A DNA stretch of 61,784 nucleotides from Purshia tridentata (lineage: Eukaryota; Streptophyta; Magnoliopsida; Rosales; Rosaceae): the NCBI GenBank assembly GCA_003254885.1, contig QANT01002141.1, positions 1 through 61,784 on the forward strand. The letters are read 5' to 3'. Positions 43,297 to 54,961 of the stretch are shown here, piece after piece (position 1 is the stretch's first letter; each line of letters opens with the position of its first letter). Under the pieces are notes generated by a model. That model was not told the DNA's origin. It worked only from the letters and a program-made list of their open reading frames with translations, and did no database searches. Both the position numbers and the translations under genes were made by a program.

Positions 43297-44435
43297 ATAT
43301 GGTATCAGAGCTAGACCGGCCGGAAGTGTGGGGATTGCAAGACCCAGGGACCAAGACCCTGATGTGGGCGGCTGCGGGGCAGCGGCAAGCTACCAGGTGA
43401 GGTGAAGTGAGCGATCCCACACCGCCCGGAGCTGGAAAGGTGATGTTACAGAGGAAAGTCAGTTGGAAAGCAAAACAGTTTGGGAAAAACCCAGTTTCAG
43501 TAAAACAAATTTGAGAAAAGAATAGAATTTTCAAAGTATTTTCAGAAACAATGTTTTGATGTGAGCCATGACAGGGTTTGAGAAAGTTTTCAGACGTGTC
43601 CCTCGCACTGCCATCGTCTCTCCTGCTCCTCAGCAAGCTTGGAAAGGTTGGAAGTTGGTTAAGGGAAGTTGACAGTTAGTAAAGTTGTTCAGTGAAAACA
43701 GAGTTAGTTTGGTTAAGGTTTAGAAAAGGAATAGTTAGTTAAGGGAAGTTGACAGTTGGTAAGGTTGCTCAGTGAGAACAGAGTTAGTTTGGTTAAGGTT
43801 TAGAAAAGGAAGTTTAGTGGTTTGAACAGTTTCACTCTAGTGACTTAGCTTACGAGGTAGCGGGGTTACCGAGGAAGTAGCTAGGTGGGACCTAGACTGT
43901 TGGTTTTACGGACGTTTGGGGTACTTTAGTGCCTTTCTCGAGTTGTAGGTCACGTTTGACCAGTTGCTCGTTAGTTGCCGTTGCTTTTCGACGTTGTTCA
44001 GAGTTGCGCAGCGAAAGCGTAGTGGAAGTTCAGGAAAAGCAGACTCAGCAGTTGTCAAAGGTTATGGCAAGGCAGGCTACTCAAAGGCAGTGAAGACCTT
44101 GCGGGTCGTACCCGACGGTTTTGGAGTTCAGTTACGAGAAGAACACGACACTTTGTTGTCGCTAGTTTTCCAGTTAAGGCGTACGTGTTTGCTTGCTTGT
44201 TTGTGTTGTGCTCAGTTTTGGTTTTTCAGAAAGGTTTTGAAAAAGGGTTTCAGTTTTGAAAAAAGTTTCGGTTTTAAAAGGAAAAGTTTGAAAGGGTTTT
44301 CAGTTGGACTTGTGTGCCTTTGTTTGCTTGTGATTGTACTTGCTTGTGTTGTTTGCTGGTGACTGTGAGAAGTCACTTTGTTTGTTACTTTCCCTTGGAA
44401 ATTTCGAGGACGAAATTCTTTTAAGGGGGGTAGTT
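43297..44435 (+). mobile_element. Non-autonomous internal region between LTRs A3 and A4
   Basis: It begins three bases before a tRNA-iMet-type primer binding site (43300-43311) and ends in the purine tract TTAAGGGGGG (44421-44430) just before LTR A4. There is no gag, protease, reverse transcriptase or integrase; the open frames are short and not shared with 36501-37502. A repeated piece with AAGGGAAGTTGACAGTT occurs at 43659-43735 and 43740-43810. With LTRs up to 3 kb around 1.1 kb of internal sequence, this element must rely on proteins from elsewhere. Confidence 0.8.
43300..43311 (+). other. Primer binding site (initiator tRNA-Met type)
   Basis: TGGTATCAGAGC lies three bases after the LTR end. 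This is the usual plant LTR-retrotransposon site complementary to the 3' end of initiator tRNA-Met. Confidence 0.9.
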
Positions 44436-46387
44436 TGTAACACCCCGCACTTTTCAAAAGTGTTTTGAAAAGCTGTTTAAAGATTTTCGGGATTTTAATT
44501 TGGAAAGTAAAGTGTTTTGGACGTTTTCAAATTTAAAGTTTGACTTTTAAAAGGGAGCAAAAGTTGACTTTTTGTTCGGGAGGTGTTTTCGCGTTGACTT
44601 TGGGTTCATTAGAAAGGTCTCGTCCTCACGAGTTCGTAGACACGTAGCACGCGTCGAACGGAGCTACGGTTTGAAAGTTACGGACGTGTGAAGAGAGGGG
44701 CAAGTTGGTAATTTTGGAAAAGTGGGATTTTTAAATAGGGGGCACAGAACCCCAGAAAGGAGACAGACCCAGTTTTCTCTCTCCTCTCTCCCGAAGTTTC
44801 TCCCTCTCGCGACACCCATCTCCAGCCGCGCCTTCTGCCGGCGCGTGGGGGCGCGTCCGGCGGCGGCTGAGGCTGATCGACGGCTTCCCGTGTTCGTCTC
44901 TCTCCCCTCTTCCCTCCGGTGGTGGCGGCTCGCCGTGAAACAGCCCGGAAAGTGGAGATTCGGGCGTGCACAGTCGGCGTCACGTCGGCGATTTCTGTGT
45001 TTCCGGCGCCGACGAGGCCCAACGACCGCCCAGATCTTCTCCCCTCGTCGAGCCCAGCTGGTTGGTGGGGTCAATCGCACCGTTGGACCGCCGTGGGCGG
45101 CGGTTTGAGAGTGAGTGTGCCGCCGGTTTTCCGGCCTGATTTCACCCTTTTCCGGCCACTTTTGGCCGTCGACTCAGGTTCGAGTTTTAATCCCCTCGAT
45201 CCCCTCTACGTCCCCATGTAATTTGTTTTAGCTAAACACGATCTTCGTTTTTGACAGTTGACCACCGTTGACCGTTCGTCGACCGTCGCGGGACCCGCTG
45301 CGTGTGACGGTTCCAGCGACCGTTTCCTTGGTTTTCGGCCTCGGGCCATCCACCCGAGCTTAGGGGTGAGTTCTCGGACTTTCCGCGTGATTTCCGAGGG
45401 TCGGGTAGCCACCGTGCGTGGTGGTTTCCGCCTATTTTCGCGATTGTTGGCTTGATTGTTAACCTGTTGTGATTTCTGGTTGTTGCTTGGACTGTCTGGT
45501 CTTAACAGGTACGTGCGGCTTGGGAAATTGTATTCCCGATGCCGTTATGCTGCCGGATTTTAGAATCCGAGCAAAGGAGCCACGAAGGACAAGAAGGGTA
45601 GTTTAGTCTTTCGCGTGATCACGGTGAGTGAACCTAGGACCCTTAAATTCTCAGTTAAATTAGTCACTTGGTTGCTAGTGTGTTGTTTGTTTTGGATTGC
45701 TGGTTACTAGTAAAGAGGGATACAGAATTAGGAACGGAATTTCCGAGGATTCTAAGAGTATTGGAGGAACTAGTGGAATTCTAAGTCAGGATGTTGTGAT
45801 ATAATCTGAGGTGATTCCAGTTTAGAGGACCATTTATGGAAAATTGGAGTGATCTTTCAGTTAGAGGTTAAATTGAGGATGTTTGAGGGATTTAAGGATT
45901 ACAGTGGGAATTGGATTGGTTAGAGGATCGGTGTCCAGGTTAAGAATTATCAGTTATGAATCATGAATTGTGGTTTAATTGTGATTCGAGGATTAAGATG
46001 GTTTGTGACTGATTATTTTAATTGAGTTTATTTTGAGGTTTACAGTAGATTTCACTCACACGAGCTCTAGTGAGCTTACCGGGTTTGTGTGTAAACCCGG
46101 TGCACCTGTGGTTGGGTGCAGGGTTTTGATTTTGCAGGTGAGCAAGCTGAGGAGGCAGTGGAGAGAAGACGAGGCAGTGGGACCAGCGGTGTTTAGAAAC
46201 TTGTTTTACCGTTTGATTTTTATGTAAAAGATATTACAGCTTGATTTTATAAATGTGTTTTGAAATTTACAGTGATTTCAGTAAATTATTTTATTATTCA
46301 TGGCTCACAGTTTCAGAAACAGGGCCCACAGGGAACAGTTTTCAGGTTCAGCAGTTTAGGCACGTGCCCGAGGGTCGGGGCGTGTCA
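44436..46387 (+). mobile_element. Long LTR, family A, with 1.1 kb internal deletion (copy A4)
   Basis: 1952 bases, from TGTAACACCCCGCACTTTT to GGGTCGGGGCGTGTCA. An intron-like 80-base segment is at 45178-45257. Compared with A3, it lacks 1105 bases that in A3 lie between two CGAGGATT copies (41541 and 42646); a single CGAGGATT remains at 45744. The hairpin slot is lost with the deletion, but the triple-hairpin block (about 46058-46122) is kept. Confidence 0.85.
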
Positions 46388-48854
46388 GCATATACCTAAA
46401 CATCTACAGTAGAGAACCAATGCAGGTTAATTACAAATAAGTTAGTCAGATAATAATAAATAGGTATGTACCTAACATACCTATAAATACCGCAGGCATG
46501 GCAAAGAAAATGTTTTCCAGCTCCTCCCTGCCAAAGTAAAAGCCATACAAAAAAATGAGTGCAAGTGATTTTTAAAGCTTATCTAAACTCGGCTGAAAGT
46601 AAATTTCATTCTCTATTTGAGATTTGTAAGTGACTATATATTGAGAAAGGAAAATGCATTTTTTTTTCCTTTCTACTAAAAAGCCAACTCCAATAATATT
46701 TGTCTAGATCATTTTGTATGAGCTTTGTAGTAAATCTGTACACAAAGGTTACACATAAGAATTCTAGAATTTCATTATATGCCAAAGTAATACCTGTACA
46801 GTCCATCTCCAATAAACAGTTGGTGATTGATGGCGTACACATCCACAAAAATAAATTTTATAAAAAATAATGAACAAAAGAAACCCAAATAAAAAAACAA
46901 AAAAAAACCATGTAGTTATTGCAGCAGGAGAAACTGGAATAGTAATGAACACCTCCTTCACTCATGAAATGACTCCCACTAACAAATGAGAGATTCAAAG
47001 GTTTTGAGAGAACTATACATAATGCATTCTAAATCCATGTGTTTTCTTCTTTTTCTTCTACTACTCATTGGAAACTAAACATCTATAATAAATTAACATG
47101 AAATATACATTTTGAAGAGATAAGACTGCCCATTTCAGCTAAATAGTCCAAATATTTGGTAATTTACATGCATTAAGACAGCCTTTGGCCTTCACTCCAT
47201 GTCAAAGAGTGACAAATAAAAGTAGCGCAGGAAAAAGCATTTACTTACTGTCTTGCAATAATGACTAATGAATACCAAGTTACCAATGAGATTCCACAAC
47301 CCACCCCAACACCAAGCATGCACAAACAAGAGAAAAAAAATAAAACTTAAAGGTCCCAATGTTTAAACAATCAAACAATCAGAGGCCATATAAAAGCTCT
47401 GCCTCTAATCACCTTAATGTGAATTAAGTTCCATTCATAAATAATAAAGCATACCATGAATGATAAATTTCATGTTCAATGAGAAAATTCATGTAAGAAT
47501 ATGATATTCAGTTTGACATTCGAAGCAAGCTATTTGAAAGAAGAGAAATATTCATAGACATAAAGAGATTATTAGAAGCCAACTGAAAACTGAAAAGACA
47601 TAATAAGAAAGAAATAAAAAAGGAAAGAAAGAATGAAAGAGCAAAAGCGATTAAAGGAGGCGTTAACACTGACCAAGAATCCTTGCTGATTAGGAAATTC
47701 ATGTTAGCCAGTCAGGTATTCTTTCCTATAATGTACTTTGTCAGATTCTATAGCACGGATTCACACAAGAAAATTTACAGAAAAACATATACAGAGAGAG
47801 AGAGAGGGAGACAAAAAGCTTCATGACTTATTACCTTGAATGTGAAAATTCTTCAAGTTCTTCATCTTTTAAACCATCCTCTTCGCTTGAATGGCAACTC
47901 TTTTTGAGGAGCAAGTAGGACTAGCTAGCATTGTCATTTGAATTGGAGAGTTACCCTGTCCACAACTCCTATCATTTCTGCTCCCATCCTTCATCTTGCC
48001 TTCAAGCCTATCATCTAATTGTGGCTCTTTTTGTCCACATTTCATTCATTTCCATAGCTCAATTTTCTGAAGAAAACCAAAGAAAATTAAACTTGACCTG
48101 AACGACACAACATGCATCAAATAAATAATGTATGGGGTCGTGCACGGTGGTTGTACTTTAATGTAAAGGCAATAGAACCTCATATATTCTAATTAAAACA
48201 TTATGGGTTCATCATGTTGAAATCTCACATTATAGATCTCTAGTTACACAAATAAGGTTTAATTTCATTTGATAAGATCTAAGTAAAGGCAACAATAGTG
48301 AATGTTCCAAATAGGGTAATCCTTTTGAGCCACTGGTATGGTATGCCTTAATATTGGCAAGAGTAAATCACAATATTCTCAATTGCGCTACTGCCCATAA
48401 CCTTGAATGTTAAGTTCTTAATATTCAACCATAAAATATAAGCCCAAATCAGAACACTTACAATAATGGGAACAGATAAACAGATAAGCTAGCCTTTGAT
48501 GATCTCCTGACGTTCAGTTACACTTTTTGAAGAGATGAGGAAAGATCAAATTAATAAAGTCAGTTGCTATCATTACTTATAATTAATCTAAGTTATAGAT
48601 ATTTCTATGTTAAAGTCTTGTTGTACTTGCTTTTATAAAATGAAAAATAAGGAAAAAAAAACACAAAGAAGAACAAAACAAGGCTTACTTGATAGCATCC
48701 TTGATCTGAAACTTGTCATATATTGATAACCTATAGACAATTGAACAAAGAAACAAATTAGTATAACATTAGCTGATATTTCAATTCTGTAAGCACTCAC
48801 AAATAGACTCAAACCTTGGCAAGGGGAGTAAGGCATGTAGTTGGTAGTGCAACT
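46388..48854 (-). other. Unassigned region with exon-like pieces, possible decayed gene
   Basis: Several minus-strand pieces look spliced. 46475-46521 lies between CTTTGGCAG and GTATGTTAG and reads KHFLCHACGIY in one frame. 46795-46845 reads YAINHQLFIGDGLY and ends before a donor-like GTATTACTT. 47838-47900 reads CHSSEEDGLKDEELEEF and ends before GTAATAAG. The frame is broken upstream of that last piece. I do not recognise the protein. It could be a host pseudogene, possibly continuing at 32561-32791 beyond the LTR cluster, or scraps picked up by transposons. Confidence 0.3.
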
Positions 48855-49374
48855 TGTAAGAATCAAATGGACTAAACCACATGTCATTAGGAGTCATGAT
48901 GACTTAATTGCTATAGAACAAGCAATAGGATTCCTAAATGAATATAAGACAGTATCCATGTAGTATTAGGATTACTCAAAGGGTACCAAATACCTGTTTG
49001 TACAAGATATTAATTAAGTCAAAGTCCTTATTATAGTCAAATTAGGATTGGATTGCCAACGCCTTAATGGGAGGCATTGGGAGTCTGTTTCAATAGATAT
49101 ATAAAGGCACAGGTCCCTGACCAATTGATCATCCTAAGCAATTCGTTGTTCTATCCCATTGGTGACCTGCTATTAAGGATCAAATTGGTCAGAAGACTTG
49201 CGCTGCTGCACAGATACTAGACACTGTCGAACAGATACTGACACTGTCGAACAGATACTGAAAGCGTTGACATGGCTTCTAATGGTTAGTCTTGTGTGAA
49301 GCTGATGTATTGTGTGGTCTTATTGCAGGTTATTGGGATTAGTTAGATGTGCTCGTTATATTTATAAACTTACA
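48855..49374 (+). mobile_element. 5' LTR of a Copia element
   Basis: 520 bases, starting TGTAAG and ending CTTACA, a perfect 6-base terminal inverted repeat. A primer binding site follows at once and Copia gag starts 780 bases later. The 3' LTR is absent because the element is cut off at about 52135. Confidence 0.8.
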
Positions 49375-49376
49375 TG

Positions 49377-49388
49377 TGGTATCAGAGC
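49377..49388 (+). other. Primer binding site (initiator tRNA-Met type)
   Basis: TGGTATCAGAGC lies two bases after the CTTACA end of the Copia LTR. Confidence 0.9.
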
Positions 49389-50150
49389 CTACACATACTT
49401 GCTAATCCTTGATAATAAAGAATCGACCTTTACAGTTTAAAGTTATATTTGTTGCATATGGCAATTATGCCTTGCTGCATAAATTTTTTTCCCTACTGGT
49501 TTTTCATTCCTGATCTTATTTAGAAATCCATGCAAGCAATCTTATGAATTAATATAGCATATTTGTTTAACTTGCTTGCGTTTAAGTGCCTGACCAAACT
49601 GTTATCTCTTGGTTTATTAATTGATTTGGTTTAATGCTTTATCATATATGGCTGTTTAGTCTGTGCATGACACAATTTTTCTTTTTAATCCGCATTCAGT
49701 ACAGAGATTTTCTCATTAATTTAGTCATAGCACTCACTATATTGATAACACAAAAACTTCAATATAATGAAAGTTATTATCGAAACCTACAGTAAAGGCA
49801 GAAAATCACCATTATAGCAGCAGCCTTAGTTTTATTAGATACTCATATTCTGTCTAATTTAGTGTTTTGACATGAAACACATGGATATTTAAGAACTTAA
49901 GGCTCGCATGTTACAGAATATTATGAGATCAAGTATTCTTTTAAGTGTTTCTCTATACTGAACAAAATGCATGAGCACACTTAAAATAATAGATTTCATG
50001 GCATTTTGAGAACATGATTAATTAAAACCTCACTCCATGACCTGAACAAAATGGTCTCATGCAGTGTAGGAAAATTCATTCTCAGGTATTCATATACATT
50101 ACTTACAGCACTAACCTGAGACAATTAAACAATGATTTTTTGCAGCATCA

Positions 50151-52135
50151 ATGAGCTTTGCAAGCATTGAGCCATTGAATGGTCACAACTTCAAAAAGTG
50201 GAAGCAGGACATTGAGATAGTCCTAGGTCTTAATGATCTAGATTTAGCCAAGAAGTGTAATTTCGGTATTTTCGTCGAAATTATCGTTTTTTTGGGGTCC
50301 CGATACGAAATCATCTATATATCGAGCTAGTTTTCGATAAAATTTCGATAATTTCGCCGAAATTTTAGTAGAGAGATGCACTGAATTTGGGAAAATTTCG
50401 TAAAATTTCGGCGAAATTTTCTTGAAATTTCGGCAAAATTTTTGAGAAACAAAAGGGAATTTTCGAGGGCAACAAAAATGAGAAAATAACTTAGAAAGAT
50501 GAAGGTGAAGATGAAGCTGCAAGATAGAGAGGGGAGAGAGAGGGGAGAGAGAGAGGAGAGAGAAAGAGAAAGAGAGAGAGAGAGTCTGCAAGTCTTACTG
50601 GTAGCGGTGCACTGATGGTTGTGAGAAAGAGAAAGAAGATATCATATCTTTAGTTAGGGTTAAGTTATATTCTATATATCAATAGGTAAGCTAAGAGTGC
50701 TGAACATACCTATAGCAGATGAATTCATTGTTCATCAAGTGCTTATGTCACTGCCCGAGTCATATCAGCATCTGACCTCAATCTATGCTGCACAAAAAGA
50801 GAAATGGACCTTAAATGAGTTGATTTCTATGTGTGTGCAAGAGGAGGAGAGGGGGAAGAAAGGCAAGACAGTGGCAGAAGTAAACTTTGTGCAGAAATCA
50901 AATCAGCAGGTCAACTCAAGTAAGAAGCATAAGAAACAATTTCAGAAACATAAAGGAACAAATGACAATGCAAATTTTTCCAAATCAAAAGATGGCCTTA
51001 AGGTAGTGAAAACCACTAAGTTTAAGTGTTTTCACTGCAAAAAGACAGGCCATTTTAAGAAAGAGTGTGACCAATGGAAAGCTTGGATGATTCACAAAGG
51101 TATTCCATATTGTCTCTATCTCGAAATTAATTTAGTTGACTATTCTTTCAATTCTTGGTGGATTGATTCAGGCTCACCCATTTATATTGCAAATTCTTTG
51201 CAGGGTATCACAAAAAGGAGGACACCAAGGAAGAATGAAGTCAGCATTCGAGTGGGGAATGGAATGCAAGTAGCAGTCAGAGCCATTGGAGCAGTCTCCA
51301 TTAGATTAGGAACTGGTTTTGCATTAGTCTTAGAAGAGGTTTTTGTTATACCTTCCTTAAGAAGGAACCTCATTTCGGTTGTTCAATTGACTAGAAGGAA
51401 TTTCAGTTTAAATTTCAATAAAGAAAGTATGGATTTGTTTCTTAATTCTTCTATGGCTGGCACTGCATGTTTAGTAAATGAGCACTGGAAGTTACAATGT
51501 TCTAATGATAGTGAAGTTAATGCTATTTCTGTCACACATCAAAATAAAGGAACAAAGAAAAATGAATTTTCGTCTAAGTTATGGCACAAGAGGCTTGCTC
51601 ACATATCAAAGGAAAGAATGCAATTATTAATCAAAGGCAATATATTACCCCAATTGGATTTTTCGGATTTCAATGATTGTGTGGAATGCATAAAAGGAAA
51701 GACAACATCCCATAGGAAAAGAGGGTCAATCCGAAGCCATAGTTTACTTGAGCTTGTCCACACTAACATTTGTGGACCTTTTCCCTGCCAAACTATTTGC
51801 AAAAATTCCTATTTCATTCTATTCATTGATGATTTTTCTAGATATTGTACAGTTTATCTATTATCTGAAAAATCACAATCATTAGAAGCTTTCAAAATTT
51901 ACAGAACAGAAGTGGAAAAGCAATTAGGAAAGCAAATCAAGGTGGTGAGGTCTGATAGGGGAGGGGAATTCTATGGAAAATACAGTGAGGCCGGACAACA
52001 CATGGGACCTTTCGCTACATACTTGCAACAACATGGCATTAAGGCTCAATACACTACCCCTAGCACTCCACAGCAGAATGGAGTGGCAGAGAGGAGGAAT
52101 CGAACCTTAATCAATATGGTCAGGTCCATGATGTG
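50151..52135 (+). pseudogene. Copia gag-pol, interrupted in gag and truncated in integrase
   Basis: Gag begins at ATG 50151 (MSFASIEPLNGHNFKKWKQD) and breaks off near 50255. It resumes at about 50695 (LNIPIADEFIVHQVLMSLPE) and stays open to 52135. Going through the second part: UBN2-type gag; zinc knuckle CFHCKKTGHFKKEC (CX2CX4HX4C); a protease-like WWIDSGS; a pre-integrase LWHKRLAHIS; then the integrase core with FIDDFSRY, SDRGGEF and NGVAERRNRT, which carries its catalytic acidic residues. The coding sequence ends exactly where a truncated family-A LTR begins, so the rest of integrase, reverse transcriptase, RNase H and the 3' LTR are gone. About 80 residues of gag are replaced by the insert at 50256-50690. 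The element cannot move by itself. Confidence 0.85.
50256..50690. mobile_element. Palindrome-rich insert inside Copia gag
   Basis: The left half (50262-50460) is packed with inverted TTTCGNCGAAA-type motifs, for example AATTTCG and CGAAATT at 50260-50285, and repeated AATTTCGGCGAAATTT near 50395-50420. A (GA)n tract follows at about 50525-50585. It does not match Gag. Part of gag is missing at this point, so this is an insertion with deletion rather than a simple insertion. The family is unknown. Confidence 0.5.
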
Positions 52136-54850
52136 TTCGCGTTGACTTTGGGTTCGTTGGAAAGGTCTCGTCCTCACGAGTTCGTAGACACATAGCACAC
52201 GTCGAACGGAGCTACGGTTTGAAAGTTACGGACATGTGAAGAGAGGGGCAAGTTGGTAATTTTGAAAAGTGGGATTTTTAAAAGGGGGCACAGAACCCCA
52301 GAAAAGGACACAGTTTCTCTCTCCTCTCTCCCGAAATTTCTCCCTCTCTCGCGAGCCTCTTTCCCAGCCGTGCCTTTCGCCGGCGCGTGGGGGCGCGTCC
52401 GGCGGCGAGCCGGTCTGGTGTTTGGCTCGCTGTGCTCACGCCGCCTCCCTCTTCCTTCCCATGGTGGCGGCTCCTCGTGAAACAGCTCGAAAAGTGGAGA
52501 ACCAGATCGCGCACAGTCGGCGTCGTGGCGGCGATCTCGGCGATTCCGGCGACGAAGCGACCTCCCACCTGCCCAGATCTCTTCCTCTCGTCAAGCCCAG
52601 CGTGTTGGTGGGTTCGATTGACCCGTGGGACCGCCGTGGGCGGCGGATCGAGTGTAGGTGTGCCGCCGGCTTTCCGGCCAGTTTTCATCAGTTCCAGCCA
52701 CTTTTGCCGTCGACCCAGGTTCGAGTTTTGATCCCCTCGATCTCCTCTACGTGCCCATGTAGTTTGTTTTAGCTAAACGCGACTTTCGTTTTTGGCAGTT
52801 GATCGCCCGTTGACCGTCGTAGGACTCGCTGTGTGTGACGGTTCCAGCGACCGTTCCTTGGTTTTCGACCTCGGGCCAACCACCCGAGCTTGTGGGTGAG
52901 TTTGGGTGAGTTTCTCGGACTTTCCGCGTGTTTTCCGAGGGTCGGGCAGCCACCGTGTATGGTGGTTCCTGCCCGTTTTCGTGATTGTTGGATTGATTGT
53001 GAACCTGTCGTGAATTCTGGTTTATTTCTTGGACTGTCTGGTCTTAACAGGTGCACTTGGCTCGGGAATTTGTATCCCCGATGCCGTTATGCTGCTGGAT
53101 TTTAGAATCCAAGCAAATGAGCCACGAAGGGCAGTTCGGTCTTTTCGCGCGGTCAATGTGAGTGAACCTAGGACCCTTTAATTCTCAGTTTAGTTGGTTA
53201 TTTGGTTGCTTGTGTGCTTGTTAGTTTGATTTGGTTGCGAGTTACTAGTTAAGGGGGGTTACGGAATTAAGACTGGAATACCGATAATTTAAGGATACAG
53301 AATTAAGTAATGTTTGGAACTTTAGTGAGGACTAAGTAAGGATCAGTGATTGTGTTGAGGGTTTGTGAATTCCAGTTGGAGACTTTCGGTTAGGATTGGG
53401 ATTCCCAGGATTTTAAGATTTTTGTTTGTTAAGGTGATTTGGTGTGGATTTCGGTTTTGGGAAACTGATTTTAAGAACTCAATTTATTCTTGGTTAAAGA
53501 TAAAGATTTGATCTTATTTGTCAGTTCTTGGAAACTTTGGTTTTTAAGAAAGGATTTTATTAGTTGTGGTTTGAAAAACTTAAAAGTGGATTTAAATTGC
53601 CGTATGAGTACCTAGCTACAGATAAGTTCAGTAAGGTCTTTGGGACCCATCGTGACACACACATAGGCTTTGGGCCGTGTGTTGCGGTGCCTCGCCCTTT
53701 GGGGGCAGCTCTGCGTGCACGTATGACCAGTTATTTGCCCTGCCTGTACGATGCAGAATTCCGTACAGGTGTATGGCCAGTTAGCTTTGCCCTGCCTGTA
53801 CGATGCAGAATTCCGTGCAGGTGTATGGCCAGTTAGATTCGCCCTGCTCGTACGATGCAGCATTCCGTACGAGTGTATGGCCAGTTTTCCAGGGTACTTA
53901 GATGTTGGTTTTATTTATATTGTTAGCTTACAGTTGTTCTTGAGAATTGTAGATTTCAGTTCTTAATTGATATTTTGGGAACCTGACTAGTTTTATTGAT
54001 TTATCGGAGTTTTCAGTTCTTGTTTTATAAATTGGGACTTTGATCAGCTTTATTGTTTTCTAAAAGAGTTTGCAAAATGGATTTCAAACGCAGGTTTCTA
54101 TAAAGAGTTTTCAGTGGATTTATAAAATGTTTTAAAACTAGGGGAATCTCAAGGGGTGACAGTGAAGTGTTGGGAAACTTTGTATTTGAAGGTTTAGGTG
54201 AGAATTGATTACCGGGGTTTGAGTAACAAAGGTCATTTGAGATTTAAGGGTAAGTAAAAGATTTCGGAGTATCAATGGTTCAAGTTGAGGATTTAGTGTG
54301 TTCTAAAGGTTATTTGAGGATAGTGGAAGGATTAATTGAGGTAGTACAGATTTGGGACAGTGATTTGGTTTGGGTAGAGAATTGATGATTAGGTTAAGGA
54401 TTATGATTTATGATTTGTGACTGGAGGCTTGACTGTGCTTGAGGCATTAAGATGGTTTGTGATTGATCATTTATATTGTATTATTAATTTGAGGTTTTCA
54501 TTTAGATTCCACTCACACGAGCTCTAGTGAGCTTACAGGGTTTGTGTGTAAACTCGGTGCACCTGTGGTTGGGTGCAGGGTTTGGTTTAGCAGGTTGAGC
54601 GAGCTGAGGAGGCAGTGGAGAGAAGACGAGGCAGTGGGACCAGCACTGTTTTCAGAAAGTTATTTTACACTGTGATTTTTTTTATGTAAAAGGTTTTACA
54701 CTTGGTTTTATGTGAATTGTTTTGTAAAGTTACAGTGATTTCAGTAAATTATTTTATATTCATGGCTCACATTTTCAGAAAAAGGGTCCACAGGAAACAG
54801 TTGTCAGTTTTCAGCAATTTAGGCACGTGCCCGAGGGTCGGGGCGTGTCA
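52136..54850 (+). mobile_element. Long LTR, family A, 5' truncated (copy A5)
   Basis: It enters at the TTCGCGTTGACTTTGGG point of the family (about 120-200 bases lost) and runs to GGGTCGGGGCGTGTCA. Intron-like segments are 52719-52798 (80 bases) and 52906-53050. Three 52-base hairpin repeats lie at 53737-53885. The triple-hairpin block (about 54520-54575) has decayed pairs in its central stem. No internal region or partner LTR is attached. Confidence 0.85.
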
Positions 54851-54961
54851 TTTTAAGATTTGGTACTTACATGTTGTTATTTTTTAACAGTTACAATTGA
54901 TTAAATTTTTTAGTTGTTGCTTACTTGTTTATATCTGTTTTTCCTTTCAATGTAGATTAAT

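Noticed and set aside
33411-46392. Target-site duplication around the family-A cluster
   Set aside because: Bases before A1 (GACGC), after A2 (TACAT) and after A4 (GCATA) do not match. The cluster has been rearranged or was formed by several events.
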